Source: Janthinobacterium rivuli
Lineage (GTDB): Bacteria > Pseudomonadota > Gammaproteobacteria > Burkholderiales > Burkholderiaceae_D
Assembly (NCBI RefSeq): GCF_029690045.1
Contig: NZ_CP121464.1
Location: forward strand, 3,720,001 to 3,784,000
DNA: 64,000 nucleotides
Direction: 5' to 3'
Below, one piece after another: positions 11,303 to 20,308 of the stretch. The position numbers and the translations under genes are program-made. Under the pieces are notes generated by a model, which ran no database searches, had not been told where the DNA came from, and saw only the letters and a list, made by a program, of their open reading frames with translations. Positions within the stretch are counted from its first letter, which is position 1, and each line of letters starts with the position of its first letter.

Positions 11303-12696
11303 CAAGGAATGCTCACTTCCGCGAACACATTCACGCCCGTGGGATCGACATAGATCAGCGGATCCGTCGCGTGCTCGGGCAGCAAGGCTGACAGGCCCTC
11401 TTCATTGCGATAGATCAAATGCCATTCGAGCAAATGCTCCATGCCGAACTTGCCCGGATTGTTCGCGTGCACATTGGTGACGAGCAAACGTCCGCCCGGC
11501 CCCACGCGCGAGGCGAAGTGCATCAGCAGGCGCGCACAGACCTTGTCGGACAGGTAGTCGAACAGGCCGGCGCAATACACGGCGTCGAAACTGCCGGGCA
11601 AGCCCGTGACGCCCGAGCCATGGCGGCGCTTGAGCAGGTTGTGCACGGAGTCGTGCACATAATCGATCTCGACCACTCTTCCCGTGCGCTGCATGATGGT
11701 GGTCAGGCGCGCACGCGTCCAGTCCAGGGTCTCGCTGCTGAAGTCGACCAGCTCGAAGGCCAGCCACTGCGCGTCCGGGCACGTTTCCAGGAAACGCTGC
11801 ACTTCAATGGCCGGGCCGCAGCCCACATTGAGCACTTTATACACACGCCCTGCCACACGCGCAGCGGCCGCCTTTTGCGACAGGAATTCCGTCAGGATAT
11901 CGATGCGGTTGCGGTGCGCCGTGGCCACGGCCGCCTGCAGGAAGGCCGCATTGACGATCTGAAAATAGGTGCTCGGCCCTTGCCGTGGATCGTCGAGCAG
12001 CTGGTTGACCATCTGGTAGTCGCCCGCATAGCCGAGCGGCTTGGTAAACGTGCGGAAGACGAACGGTGCGCGCAGGATCAAGGGGTGCAGCGCGGCTTGG
12101 GCGAAGGCGCGGTGGGCCGGCGCCCGCTCTTCCTCGACGAGCGACGCTTCCACCTCGAGCTGGCGCAGGTACAGCTGGGTCTGCTCCATCAGCGGCAGGG
12201 CCAGCTCGTCGAAGATGTCGGGGCGCAGGCGGCCGTTTTCCTTCGGCAGCGAGTCGGACAAGTCGACCTGCTCGACCCAGCGCGCCACTTCCGACAAAAA
12301 GGCGCGCATTTCGTTGACGACGATCTGGTAATCGCGGCGGATGCGGAAGCGCTCGCCCCAGCCGGCGACAAAGGCGCTGGACTCTTTCAATACGGCGCCC
12401 TTGACGACGACCACGTCGCTCAGCTCGCGCCACTCGTCAATCAGGGTCACGGAAACGATGGCGGTCAGGCCTGTGTTGACGCTGCTGATGACGACGGCCT
12501 TGCCCACGTAGGCGTTTTTCGCCCCCATGCGCACCGTCACGTCATTGAGCACCTCGCTGACCTGCACAATCGAGTATGGATTGTAGATTTCCATGACCAG
12601 CGAATTGCGCTGCAAGTTGAAAATCGTGCCGCGCACCGCCTCACCCTGGGTGTTGCGGAAACTGACGACTGGATCGATCTGCGATTGTGAATACAC
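11302..12696 (-). CDS. phcB: PhcB-like methyltransferase making a quorum-sensing fatty acid methyl ester
   Basis: The 464-residue protein opens with a beta-rich PilZ-like stretch (about residues 10-90), then a helical region, then a class I SAM methyltransferase domain. Motif I is VLNVGCGPAIEV, followed by FELVDFSSETLDW and GGRLLVTNVHANNP. In Ralstonia solanacearum PhcB methylates 3-hydroxy fatty acids to give 3-OH PAME or 3-OH MAME. The start is GTG, since an in-frame stop lies four codons upstream; no good ribosome site precedes it, which may keep expression low. First gene of the phcBSRQ operon. The acyl chain used here cannot be read from sequence. Confidence 0.8.
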   Translation of the reverse strand: MYSQSQIDPVVSFRNTQGEAVRGTIFNLQRNSLVMEIYNPYSIVQVSEVLNDVTVRMGAKNAYVGKAVVISSVNTGLTAIVSVTLIDEWRELSDVVVVKGAVLKESSAFVAGWGERFRIRRDYQIVVNEMRAFLSEVARWVEQVDLSDSLPKENGRLRPDIFDELALPLMEQTQLYLRQLEVEASLVEEERAPAHRAFAQAALHPLILRAPFVFRTFTKPLGYAGDYQMVNQLLDDPRQGPSTYFQIVNAAFLQAAVATAHRNRIDILTEFLSQKAAAARVAGRVYKVLNVGCGPAIEVQRFLETCPDAQWLAFELVDFSSETLDWTRARLTTIMQRTGRVVEIDYVHDSVHNLLKRRHGSGVTGLPGSFDAVYCAGLFDYLSDKVCARLLMHFASRVGPGGRLLVTNVHANNPGKFGMEHLLEWHLIYRNEEGLSALLPEHATDPLIYVDPTGVNVFAEVSIP

Positions 12697-12960
12697 GATT
12701 GAGCATTATCAAGTTGCCCGGTTCCCGGCGCACCACACTGGTGACACCAGATTCCAGGCTGGGTTAAGGCACGGCACACCGGTCGTTTGCCGCCGGCACC
12801 GCCATCAAAATGGCGGTATTGCGGCGTCGCGTGACGCCGTGCCGGAGCGCCTCAAAGCGCGTCTGTTCGCTCTCTGATCGAGTGTACTATGGATGTAGCA
12901 GAACGGGCAATTGTTCCCTCAGGAACGACTGTCCGTGGCGCTGGCGCGCAACGCCTTCGA
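12697..12960 (-). promoter_or_regulatory. Leader region of the phc operon with three hairpins
   Basis: These 264 bases separate the AraC gene from phcB and should hold the phc promoter. They contain ACCGCCAT/ATGGCGGT (12798-12817, loop CAAA), CGGCGTC/GACGCCG (12822-12839, loop GCGT) and GTTCC/GGAAC (12913-12926). None is followed by a T run on either strand, so they could be operators, leader structures or a weak terminator for the upstream AraC gene. No clear -35/-10 pair was identified. Confidence 0.45.
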
Positions 12961-13986
12961 TCATCCAGCGACGAACAAGGCCAGCGCGTGACGCAGCAAC
13001 TGCGGCGTTTGCCCTGTCCAGCGCTTGAACGAGCGGCGGAAGTTGGTGGCATCATGAAAGCCAAGGTAGGCGGCCACGGCATCGTTGTCGTAGCCATGCG
13101 CCTGGAACAGATAAATCGCCTTGTGCGCGCGCACCTGGTCCAGCTCGGCCTGAAAATGCGTACCATGGCGCGCCAGGTGGCGCTTCAAGGTGGCGGGACT
13201 GACGCCGAATTCCTGCGCCGTACGCTCCAGCGTGGGCGCGCAGCGGATGTTCGCCAGCAGATAGTCGTACAGCGCGCCGAGCAGGCTGGCGGCGGGCACG
13301 GGCGCCAGCGCCGCCGCGCGCAAGGCCAGCGCGGCCGCCGTCGCATTGCCGCGCGGCCAGGGCTTGTCGAGCCAGCTGGTATCGATGAGCATGGCGTCGA
13401 CCTGGCAATCGAAACGCAGGGCCTGGCCCAGATGCACTTCATGCTGCTCCACGTGGCGGGGCCGCGCGCGGTTGAAGCAGAAGCGCCACGGCAAGGATTC
13501 TCCCGCCAGCCAGCGGCACATGGCCGCCAGCGCCGTCATGTGCATTTCCACCAGAAAAGGCAACTGGCTCGGCGCGCCGAACGCATCGACCCAGTACAGC
13601 ACATGCATGTCGCCCGCTGCGCGCAAACGCGGCTGCAGCAGCGGACACAGCAAGGTATGAAAGTCGCACAGGATGCTCAAGGCCTGGCGCAGATTCTGCG
13701 CCTGCAGCAAGGCGTGGCTGGCCGCGCCGTAATGGCCGGGCAGCATTTGCTGGCCCAGCATGAAGCTGGTGTCGGCACTGTCCAGGCCGCGCGCCACGTT
13801 GGCCAGCAATTGCAGGTATTGTGCGGCGCTGACCTGGCTTTCCGCAGACGGCAGCGCGCCGCCGTCGAGACCCGTACCCTTGAGCAGCGGCGCCACGGCC
13901 AGTTCGCGGCTGCGCGCGTAATCGAGCACCAGCGCCGGCTGGTGGTGGGCCGCGATGCTGGGATCGCCCTGCTGGTTCAGCGGCAT
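12961..13986 (-). CDS. AraC-family transcriptional regulator (OruR/ArgR-like N-domain)
   Basis: A 341-residue regulator. Residues about 25-220 match the layout of the arabinose-binding-like N-terminal domain found in OruR/VirF-type AraC proteins, and 235-335 hold the two helix-turn-helix motifs (SPATLKRHLARHGTHF and YDNDAVAAYLGFHDATNF). Its ATG overlaps the stop of the upstream GGDEF gene as ATGA, so the two are translated together. It lies upstream of phcB on the same strand, which makes control of the quorum operon possible but unproven. The ligand is unknown. Confidence 0.85.
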   Translation of the reverse strand: MPLNQQGDPSIAAHHQPALVLDYARSRELAVAPLLKGTGLDGGALPSAESQVSAAQYLQLLANVARGLDSADTSFMLGQQMLPGHYGAASHALLQAQNLRQALSILCDFHTLLCPLLQPRLRAAGDMHVLYWVDAFGAPSQLPFLVEMHMTALAAMCRWLAGESLPWRFCFNRARPRHVEQHEVHLGQALRFDCQVDAMLIDTSWLDKPWPRGNATAAALALRAAALAPVPAASLLGALYDYLLANIRCAPTLERTAQEFGVSPATLKRHLARHGTHFQAELDQVRAHKAIYLFQAHGYDNDAVAAYLGFHDATNFRRSFKRWTGQTPQLLRHALALFVAG

Positions 13987-14888
13987 CAGGCAGGTGCGGC
14001 GGCACTGATCCCGGCACCGGAGCGCGGCGTTTCCACGGCCCGGCTCAGCTCGGCCAGCACCACTTCCGGCACACCATCGGTGAGCGAGCAGGCATGCCGC
14101 AAGCTCAGGCGGATTTCACGGTTATCGTTGGCGTGGTGGCGCATCTGCCCCACCATGGCGCACAGGTGGCGCGCCTTCACGGCCGCATCCTCGCGCGATA
14201 CGCCGGGCATCAGCACGGCAAAGCGGTCGCCCGCATAGCGGCACAGCAAATCGTCATTGCGCAAGTTCAGCAGCAGCATGTGGCCGACGGCTTGCAGCAC
14301 GCGGTCGCCTTCGCGGTGGCCGTATTCGCGATTAATCAAATGAAAGCTGTCGATGTCGAGCAAGACCAGCGCGCAATCGAGGCCGGGCCGGCGCTCCTGC
14401 TCCAGGCGCATCTGCGTGCGCAGATAGCTGGCGTCGGCCAGCTGCGTGATGCGGTCGAAGGCGCGGTGGTCGCGGAACAGGCGCTCGCGCTTTTGCAGGT
14501 GCTCGTTCAGGCGGAACTGTTCTTGGCGCCAGTAGTACATGCCGATCGTCAGCACCAGCATGCCAAACGGAATCAAGGCTTCGAGCCAGTTATCCCACAC
14601 GGCGCTCTTGTCGACAGCAAAGAATTCATCGAGGCAATCGGCCCAGGAGCCCAGCATGATGGCGCACAGGCCGCCCGCGATCAAACTCGTCACCAGTCCG
14701 CGCGGACGGCTGCTGAGGGTAAACAAAAACCAGATGCCTGCCATGACGGCCGTGCCGCCTTCGCAGACGATATCCATCCACTTCCAGACGGCAATCGGTT
14801 TAGGGTGCCCTAAAGTGGCGTACAGGAACAAGAACAAGGGCAAGGCCAGTGCGGCGGCAATCAGGCTGTTACGGTGCAATGGCAGCAT
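13986..14888 (-). CDS. Membrane GGDEF-domain protein with degenerate active site
   Basis: A 300-residue protein with about four membrane segments in residues 1-130 and a diguanylate-cyclase-like domain from about 140 to 285. The catalytic loop reads AGDRF instead of GGDEF (in CRYAGDRFAVLMPG): the glutamate needed for metal binding and catalysis is replaced by Arg. Family knowledge says such domains usually make no cyclic di-GMP and instead act as sensors or scaffolds. The upstream DIDSFHLINREYGHREGD block is otherwise well kept. Coupled by ATGA to the AraC gene, suggesting the pair works as one unit. Confidence 0.82.
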   Translation of the reverse strand: MLPLHRNSLIAAALALPLFLFLYATLGHPKPIAVWKWMDIVCEGGTAVMAGIWFLFTLSSRPRGLVTSLIAGGLCAIMLGSWADCLDEFFAVDKSAVWDNWLEALIPFGMLVLTIGMYYWRQEQFRLNEHLQKRERLFRDHRAFDRITQLADASYLRTQMRLEQERRPGLDCALVLLDIDSFHLINREYGHREGDRVLQAVGHMLLLNLRNDDLLCRYAGDRFAVLMPGVSREDAAVKARHLCAMVGQMRHHANDNREIRLSLRHACSLTDGVPEVVLAELSRAVETPRSGAGISAAAPA

Positions 14889-15128
14889 GTGGGGAAACCT
14901 TTAAAAGTGGTGCTGTCGCCACGATAGCGCCCGCCCATGACGGCACGATGACATGCGCCGCGCCCGTGCGGCAGGTGCAAACGGCTCAGCATTACCTTGG
15001 GCGCTCATGCAAATATGGCGTGCCATTGCCCATGCGCCCTGCGGCGGCAGGTCATTTCAGCTCACCATGTTCCATTTCTGGCCGCAAAGCGTTCACAGGC
15101 CGTTGTTTTCAGGGCGGCAAGCCCTTGC

Positions 15129-15162
15129 CTGTCACGCAACCGTCATATTTGCTGCCTAGAAT
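15129..15162 (+). promoter_or_regulatory. Pho box and -10 element of the receptor-phytase operon
   Basis: Two heptamers, CTGTCAC (15129-15135) and CCGTCAT (15140-15146), are separated by four bases, the spacing of the PhoB box built from CTGTCAT repeats. A -10-like TAGAAT sits at 15157-15162, ten bases after the second repeat, exactly where the -10 falls in PhoB-dependent promoters that lack a -35. The start codon is 33 bases further. The rest of the 306-base gap (14889-15194) shows no other element. Confidence 0.78.
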
Positions 15163-15194
15163 CCGCCCGGTTCCCTCCCCTAACCGAGCTCTTC

Positions 15195-17732
15195 ATGAAA
15201 ACCATGCACACATCGTTCCCCTCCCCGCTGCGCCTGACGGCCGTGGCCCTCGGCATCATGGCCGTCTTCAGCGGTCAAAGCCATGCACAAGCGCAAGGTG
15301 AGGACGGCCAGCCGGCCGCCACCGTGGTCGTCAGCGGCCAGCGCGCCAGCCTGCGCAACGCCATCGCCGCGCAAGAGAAAGCCGACAACATCATCAGCGT
15401 CATCAGCAGCGACGATATCGGCGGCTTGCCGGACAAAAACGCGGCCGAAGCGCTGGCCCGCTTGCCCGGCGTATCCGTGCAGCGCGACCAGGGCGAAGGC
15501 CGCTATATCACGGTGCGTGGTCTTGGGCCGGACTTGAACGCCGTCACCATCAACGGCGCCCTCGTACCGTCGCCGGAAGCGGGCCGCCGCGCTGTGGCGC
15601 TCGACATCCTGCCTGCCGGCCTGATCCGCACTCTTGAAGTGTCGAAAACCTTGCTGCCAGAAATGGACGCCAACTCGCTGGGCGCCACGATCGAAGTCAA
15701 ATCGCTGTCCGCCTTCGACTTGCCGGGCAAGCTGCTGTCGGCCAACGTGGGCGCCAGCTACGATGAAAAGACGGGCAAAACCAGCCCCAGCGGCGGCGCC
15801 CTGTGGGCCCAGCGCTTCCTCGACGGCAAGCTGGGCGTGGCAGCCGGCCTGAGCGCGGAAAAGCGCTCGTTCGGTTCCGATGACGTGGAAACGGGTGGCG
15901 CCTGGAGCAAGGGGAAATTGTCGGGCCTGGAATTGCGCGACTACCTGCCCGTGCGCAAGCGCGGCGCCCTGGCCGTCAATCTCGACTACCGCCCCGAAGC
16001 GGGCAACAGCTGGTTCCTGCGCTCTTTTGTGAGCGAATTTTCCGACAATGAAGTGCGCGACCGCCTGACCATCAGCAATATCGCGGGCGGCAGCCTGGCC
16101 GAAGAGCAGACGGCCAGCGCGCGCGCCGAGCGCCGCATCCGCCAGCGCAAATACACGCAGCAAGTGCGTTCGCTGGTGCTCGGTACACAACAGAAATCGG
16201 GCGACTGGACGCTGGACGTGAAAGGCGGCATGAGCCGCGCCACCGAGGACACGCCGGAATCCCTGAACGACGGCCGTTTCCGGGGCCTCAGCAACTTTAA
16301 CGGCATCAGCTTCACGGATACGCAGGAGCCGAAATTGAGCGGCCCCGCCTCGCTGTACGACCCGGCCAATTACGCGCTCAATGCCATCACGCTGCAAAAG
16401 CGCTACTCGAAGGACAATGAACGCCACGCGCGCATCGACCTGGCGCGCAAGTTCGACATCGCTACCCTGAAATTCGGCGCGAAAGTCAGCCGCCGCGAAA
16501 AAACCAATGACACGGATCAATGGGCGTATAACAGCAGCAAGGCCACGAGCGGCAATTACTGGGGTGGCGGTTCCACCTCGATGAGCAATTTCGTGCAAGG
16601 CCATACCCTCGACTACGACCTGGGCAACATCGGCGTGGCGCTCGACCCCACGCTGATCCGCGCCAGAGTGGCCGGCCTGGACCGCGCCAAGGCGCGCCTG
16701 GCCACGGAATCGATCATCAACGACTACCGCATGCATGAAGACATCAACGCCATGTATGTGCAAAACAGCTATGACTTCGACGCCTGGCACATCCTCGGCG
16801 GCGTGCGCGCCGAACGTACCAGTTTCGAGGCGGCCGGCTCGCAGGTGGACAGCACGGGGATTGCCAAGGCCTTGACGCGCGAACGTTCGTACACCAACTG
16901 GCTGCCGAACCTGCAAACCCGTTATGACCTCGATCAAAAGACCAGCGTTAGGGCCGCGTGGACGCAAGCCGTCGTGCGCGCCAACTTCAGCCAGCTGGCG
17001 CCGGGCATCAGCCTGGCCAGCAATACGGAAGCCGTGATCGGCAACCCGGACTTGAAACCGCTGAAGGCAAACAATCTGGACCTCGGTATCGAAAGAGTCC
17101 TGGGCAACGACGGCGTGATGTCGGCTTACGGTTTCTACAAGGACATCAAGAATTTTACCTACACGACCAATCTGGCCGGCACTGGTCAATGGACGGGCTA
17201 CACCTCGGCCACCTCGTATGCGAACGGCGACGCAGCCAAAGTCAAAGGCATCGAACTGGCCTATATGCAGCCGCTGCGCATGCTGCCGGCGCCATTCAAT
17301 AAATTCCTCGTCGGCGTGAACGGCACCCTGAGCACGTCGAGCGCGCAAATCGGCCGCTTCGACAAAGCCAGCAACAAGCAGATGAACCGTGACATCCGCC
17401 TGCCGGGCCAGTCGAACCAGGTGATGAACTTGATGCTGGGCTATGAAACAGGACCGGTGAGCGCCCGCCTGGCCCTCAACTACAAGTCGCCGTATCTGCT
17501 GGAAATGGGCAACGATATCCTCGACCAAAGCCAGGACCATATCGTCGCCAGCCAAAAGCAGCTTGATTTCTCGCTGTCCTACCAGATCAACAAGCAGTTC
17601 CAGCTGATGTTCGAGGCGGCCAACCTGAACAACGAGAAATACTATGTTTACCAAGGCACGAAGCAATACAACGTGCAGAACGAACAATACGGCCGCACTT
17701 TCAAAGTGAGCCTGAAAGCCAGCGCCTTCTGA
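15195..17732 (+). CDS. TonB-dependent receptor of the phytase operon
   Basis: The 845-residue protein starts at the ATG before a signal peptide (RLTAVALGIMAVFSGQSHA); the reading frame is open further upstream but without a start signal. A plug domain (about residues 45-160; DKNAAEALARLPGVSVQR, YITVRGLGPDLNAVTING) is followed by a 22-strand-type barrel that ends in the aromatic VSLKASAF. The stop overlaps the phytase ATG. With the Pho box upstream, it likely imports phytate or its inositol phosphate products across the outer membrane, an inference from its partner gene. Confidence 0.86.
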   Translation: MKTMHTSFPSPLRLTAVALGIMAVFSGQSHAQAQGEDGQPAATVVVSGQRASLRNAIAAQEKADNIISVISSDDIGGLPDKNAAEALARLPGVSVQRDQGEGRYITVRGLGPDLNAVTINGALVPSPEAGRRAVALDILPAGLIRTLEVSKTLLPEMDANSLGATIEVKSLSAFDLPGKLLSANVGASYDEKTGKTSPSGGALWAQRFLDGKLGVAAGLSAEKRSFGSDDVETGGAWSKGKLSGLELRDYLPVRKRGALAVNLDYRPEAGNSWFLRSFVSEFSDNEVRDRLTISNIAGGSLAEEQTASARAERRIRQRKYTQQVRSLVLGTQQKSGDWTLDVKGGMSRATEDTPESLNDGRFRGLSNFNGISFTDTQEPKLSGPASLYDPANYALNAITLQKRYSKDNERHARIDLARKFDIATLKFGAKVSRREKTNDTDQWAYNSSKATSGNYWGGGSTSMSNFVQGHTLDYDLGNIGVALDPTLIRARVAGLDRAKARLATESIINDYRMHEDINAMYVQNSYDFDAWHILGGVRAERTSFEAAGSQVDSTGIAKALTRERSYTNWLPNLQTRYDLDQKTSVRAAWTQAVVRANFSQLAPGISLASNTEAVIGNPDLKPLKANNLDLGIERVLGNDGVMSAYGFYKDIKNFTYTTNLAGTGQWTGYTSATSYANGDAAKVKGIELAYMQPLRMLPAPFNKFLVGVNGTLSTSSAQIGRFDKASNKQMNRDIRLPGQSNQVMNLMLGYETGPVSARLALNYKSPYLLEMGNDILDQSQDHIVASQKQLDFSLSYQINKQFQLMFEAANLNNEKYYVYQGTKQYNVQNEQYGRTFKVSLKASAF

Positions 17733-19609
17733 TGATGATTTTACCTACCATGAAAAAAACCGTACTCTGCAGCGCTTTGCTGGCTGCCTTCTGCCTCTCG
17801 GCCACGGCGCAAGCCGCGCCTGTCCAGACTGTTCCTTCCTTCACGCAGGAAGCGGAAGAACTGGCGCGTCTGCCCGGCGGCGGCTGGCTGCTTCTCGACA
17901 AGCATGGCTTGCGCTTGTTCAATGCAAGCGGCCAGGAACAGGACCGCATCGCCGTGCGCGCCAAGCAGCTCGACACGCGCATCGATGGCGGCAAGGTGCT
18001 GGCCGTGTTCCTGGAAGCGGACACGCAGCGCCCGCTTCCCGTGACTGTCGACGTGCAGGCTGGCAAGCTGGTCAAGCTAGCGCCGTTTCCCGTCCCCACC
18101 TTTTCCGTGGAAGCGTCGTGTTTGTACCGCGACGCCCAGCAACTCGACCATCTGTTCCTGATCGGAAAGGATGGCCAGGCGGAACAGTGGGTGATGCAGG
18201 GTGAGCAGCGCCAGCTGGTGCGCAAGCTGGCCTTGCCGCCGCACGCCAAGCATTGCCGGGTCGACGATGGCGCTCAGCGCCTGCTGGTGAGCGAGTCCAA
18301 CATGGGCGTGTGGGGGTATGACGCCGAATCCGAAGGCATGGGCAAGCGCGAAGTGGTGGCCCTGCGCAAGCCGTATGGCCAACTGGACGGAGGCGCCGGC
18401 GCGCTGGCCGTGCTGCCCGGTGGCGTGGCCGTGCTCGACGGCAAGGCGGAAAAACTGCACCTGTTCACCCATCAGGGAAGTCAATGGACGGCGCAGCCGG
18501 CCCAAACCGTGGCCTTGAACGTGCGCAAGGGTGACAGCCAGCTTGCGCTGGACAAGGAATCGCTACTGCTTCGCGGCAAGAACGGTTGGCAAGCGCGGCC
18601 CTTGAAATGGACGGGCAAGGTGGAAACGCAGCCTGCGGTGGCCATCATCGCCCCGCAAGCGCAAACGGAGCCGATGGCGCGCCAGGGCGACGCGGCCGAT
18701 GATCCGGCCATCTGGCTGTCCAGCAACCCCGCCAATGCGCGCATCCTCGGCACCAACAAGAAGCAGGGACTGCTCGTCTACGACCTACAAGGCAAGCAGA
18801 CGCAGCTGCTGGAAGTGGGCCGCCTGAACAACGTCGACGTGCGGCAGAACATCAGTTTGGGTGGCAGCAAGGTCGACCTGGCCGTGGCCACCCAGCGCGA
18901 CGACAACAGCATGATGTTGTTCACCATCAATGCCGATGGCGTCGTGGCGGAAGCGGGCCGTTTTCCGACCGGCCTGAAAAGCATCTACGGCATGTGCTTG
19001 TACCAACCGGCCAGCGGCGGCGTGCAAGCGTTCATCAACGACAAGGACGGCACCTTCCAGCAATACAGCATCGGCCTGGAAGGCAACAAGTTCAGCGCCA
19101 CCCTCTTGCGCAGCTTCAAGGTCGCCACCCAACCGGAAGGCTGCGTGGCCGACGACGCCAACGGCAGATTGTTCCTGGGCGAGGAAACGCGCGGCATCTG
19201 GACCACCTCGGCCGACGCCGCCAAGCCGGATACACTCTCCATGGTCTTGCCCGTGGGAGCGAACCTGACGGCCGATGTGGAAGGCATGGCCATCTACCGC
19301 AAACCGGGCGGCAAGGCTGATTCTGGCTACCTGATCGTCTCCAGCCAGGGCGACAGCAGCTACGTGGTGCTCGACGCCCAAGCGCCGTACAAGGTGCGCG
19401 GCCGCTTCAAGGTAGGCTTCAACCTGCCCGCCGGCATCGACGGCACCTCGGAAACGGATGGCCTGGACGTGACTTCCGCCAACCTGGGCGGCGCGTATGC
19501 GCAAGGCATGCTGGTGATCCAGGACGGCTACAAGCGCTTGCCCGATGGACCGCAGAACTTCAAGTATGTGGCGTGGGGGGATGTGGCGAAGGCCTTGAAG
19601 CTGGAGTAA
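17732..19609 (+). CDS. Two-lobed beta-propeller phytase
   Basis: A 625-residue protein (619 if the start is ATG 17750). The ATGA overlap with the receptor stop favours 17732; both starts give a signal peptide ending near TAQA. Residues about 30-300 look like an incomplete propeller lobe and 310-620 a full beta-propeller phytase, with DDPAIWL, GTNKKQGLLVYDLQGK and a C-terminal ETDGLDVTSANLG. Such enzymes use calcium to remove phosphate from phytate at neutral to alkaline pH. Two-lobed phytases are known from Janthinobacterium. It would supply phosphate under PhoB control. Confidence 0.88.
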   Translation: MMILPTMKKTVLCSALLAAFCLSATAQAAPVQTVPSFTQEAEELARLPGGGWLLLDKHGLRLFNASGQEQDRIAVRAKQLDTRIDGGKVLAVFLEADTQRPLPVTVDVQAGKLVKLAPFPVPTFSVEASCLYRDAQQLDHLFLIGKDGQAEQWVMQGEQRQLVRKLALPPHAKHCRVDDGAQRLLVSESNMGVWGYDAESEGMGKREVVALRKPYGQLDGGAGALAVLPGGVAVLDGKAEKLHLFTHQGSQWTAQPAQTVALNVRKGDSQLALDKESLLLRGKNGWQARPLKWTGKVETQPAVAIIAPQAQTEPMARQGDAADDPAIWLSSNPANARILGTNKKQGLLVYDLQGKQTQLLEVGRLNNVDVRQNISLGGSKVDLAVATQRDDNSMMLFTINADGVVAEAGRFPTGLKSIYGMCLYQPASGGVQAFINDKDGTFQQYSIGLEGNKFSATLLRSFKVATQPEGCVADDANGRLFLGEETRGIWTTSADAAKPDTLSMVLPVGANLTADVEGMAIYRKPGGKADSGYLIVSSQGDSSYVVLDAQAPYKVRGRFKVGFNLPAGIDGTSETDGLDVTSANLGGAYAQGMLVIQDGYKRLPDGPQNFKYVAWGDVAKALKLE

Positions 19610-19614
19610 TGAGC

Positions 19615-19642
19615 ATGGGGCGGCCAGTCAAGGCTGCCCCAT
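19615..19642 (+). terminator. Hairpin after the phytase gene
   Basis: ATGGGGCGGCC (19615-19625) pairs with GGCTGCCCCAT (19632-19642) through one G-T pair, with loop AGTCAA. It starts five bases after the phytase stop. There is no T run, so termination may be partial. The convergent gene at 19670 also ends nearby. Confidence 0.55.
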
Positions 19643-19669
19643 GTCCGATAGCGATATTAAAAATTGCCG

Positions 19670-20086
19670 CTATCTTGTACGCGGCATATCGATGGCAAAA
19701 GGCAGACTTTTGCCAAAAAAGTCCACACTGCCCGTCACTGCCAGGCGTTGTGCAGACAATTCCTCCAGGCGAAGATCAGCTACGTCACGGTATTCCATCA
19801 TGTAAAAAGCGGATTCACACTGCGTATTGCCTGCATCGACGGCAAGCCTATGCACGGGCGCGGCATCCGGTCCCTCCACGAGCAAACCGTGCAAAATGAA
19901 GGACGGCGGATACAGCGCCCACGACCAGGGCGCATCGTCGTCTTCCGTCAGCCGCATGAACACGTCGTCGTCGGCCTCGATCGTGATATTGATTTCCCAC
20001 ATGCCATCGGCGCGCGCCTCAAGGCTGATCCGGGATTTCGCGACATCCACTTCAAAATTGGTGTCGCCGATACTAAATATATGCAT
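19670..20086 (-). CDS. Hypothetical protein (138 aa)
   Basis: Not recognised. The ATG at 20086 (MHIFSIGDTNFEVDVAKS) is preferred to a GTG at 20110 because GGAG lies upstream of it. The protein is acidic, strand-rich, contains a W-x-W pair (DAPWSWALYPPS) and no signal peptide or membrane segment, so it should be cytoplasmic. Codon use resembles the core genome. It marks the left edge of the accessory patch. Confidence 0.55.
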   Translation of the reverse strand: MHIFSIGDTNFEVDVAKSRISLEARADGMWEINITIEADDDVFMRLTEDDDAPWSWALYPPSFILHGLLVEGPDAAPVHRLAVDAGNTQCESAFYMMEYRDVADLRLEELSAQRLAVTGSVDFFGKSLPFAIDMPRTR

Positions 20087-20164
20087 TGCCCTTCTACTCC
20101 TGATTGACACGTTAATGCTCTGTTCGACAGGCCCGCAGCTTAGCGAAGCGCTCTGCCAATATGG

Positions 20165-20308
20165 TCACATTTCGCTGAGATCGACATCAGCGTTCAATGC
20201 ATAGGCCTTGCAATAGGCAAGCAGCTCTTCGCTGCGCGTCTTGCCGAGCGAAATGGTCCCGATTCCATTCGGCATCCATGCCGTGACATGCGCCAGCTGT
20301 TTAGCCAT
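20165..20308 (-). CDS. Possible small protein (47 aa), doubtful
   Basis: The frame opens at an ATG with GAGGAA nine bases upstream and encodes a soluble peptide containing IGTISLGKTRSEELLAYCKA. It could instead be the tail of a decayed longer gene, since the frame stays open upstream to 20419 without protein-like content. No family is recognised. Confidence 0.3.
   Translation of the reverse strand: MAKQLAHVTAWMPNGIGTISLGKTRSEELLAYCKAYALNADVDLSEM

Noticed and set aside
7854..12696. Jqs/Lqs-type alpha-hydroxyketone quorum system, known from Janthinobacterium
   Set aside because: There is no CqsA/JqsA-type aminotransferase gene; the methyltransferase points to the Phc type.
12798..12839. Two hairpins as a rho-independent terminator of the AraC gene
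   Set aside because: No T run on either strand; kept only as leader structure.
14997..15194. Upstream extension of the TonB receptor to 14997
   Set aside because: The extension covers the Pho box and promoter, has no ribosome site and would hide the signal peptide.
15180..17687. Long minus-strand frame opposite the TonB receptor
   Set aside because: Same kind of shadow; no motifs, and the plus strand has plug and barrel motifs.
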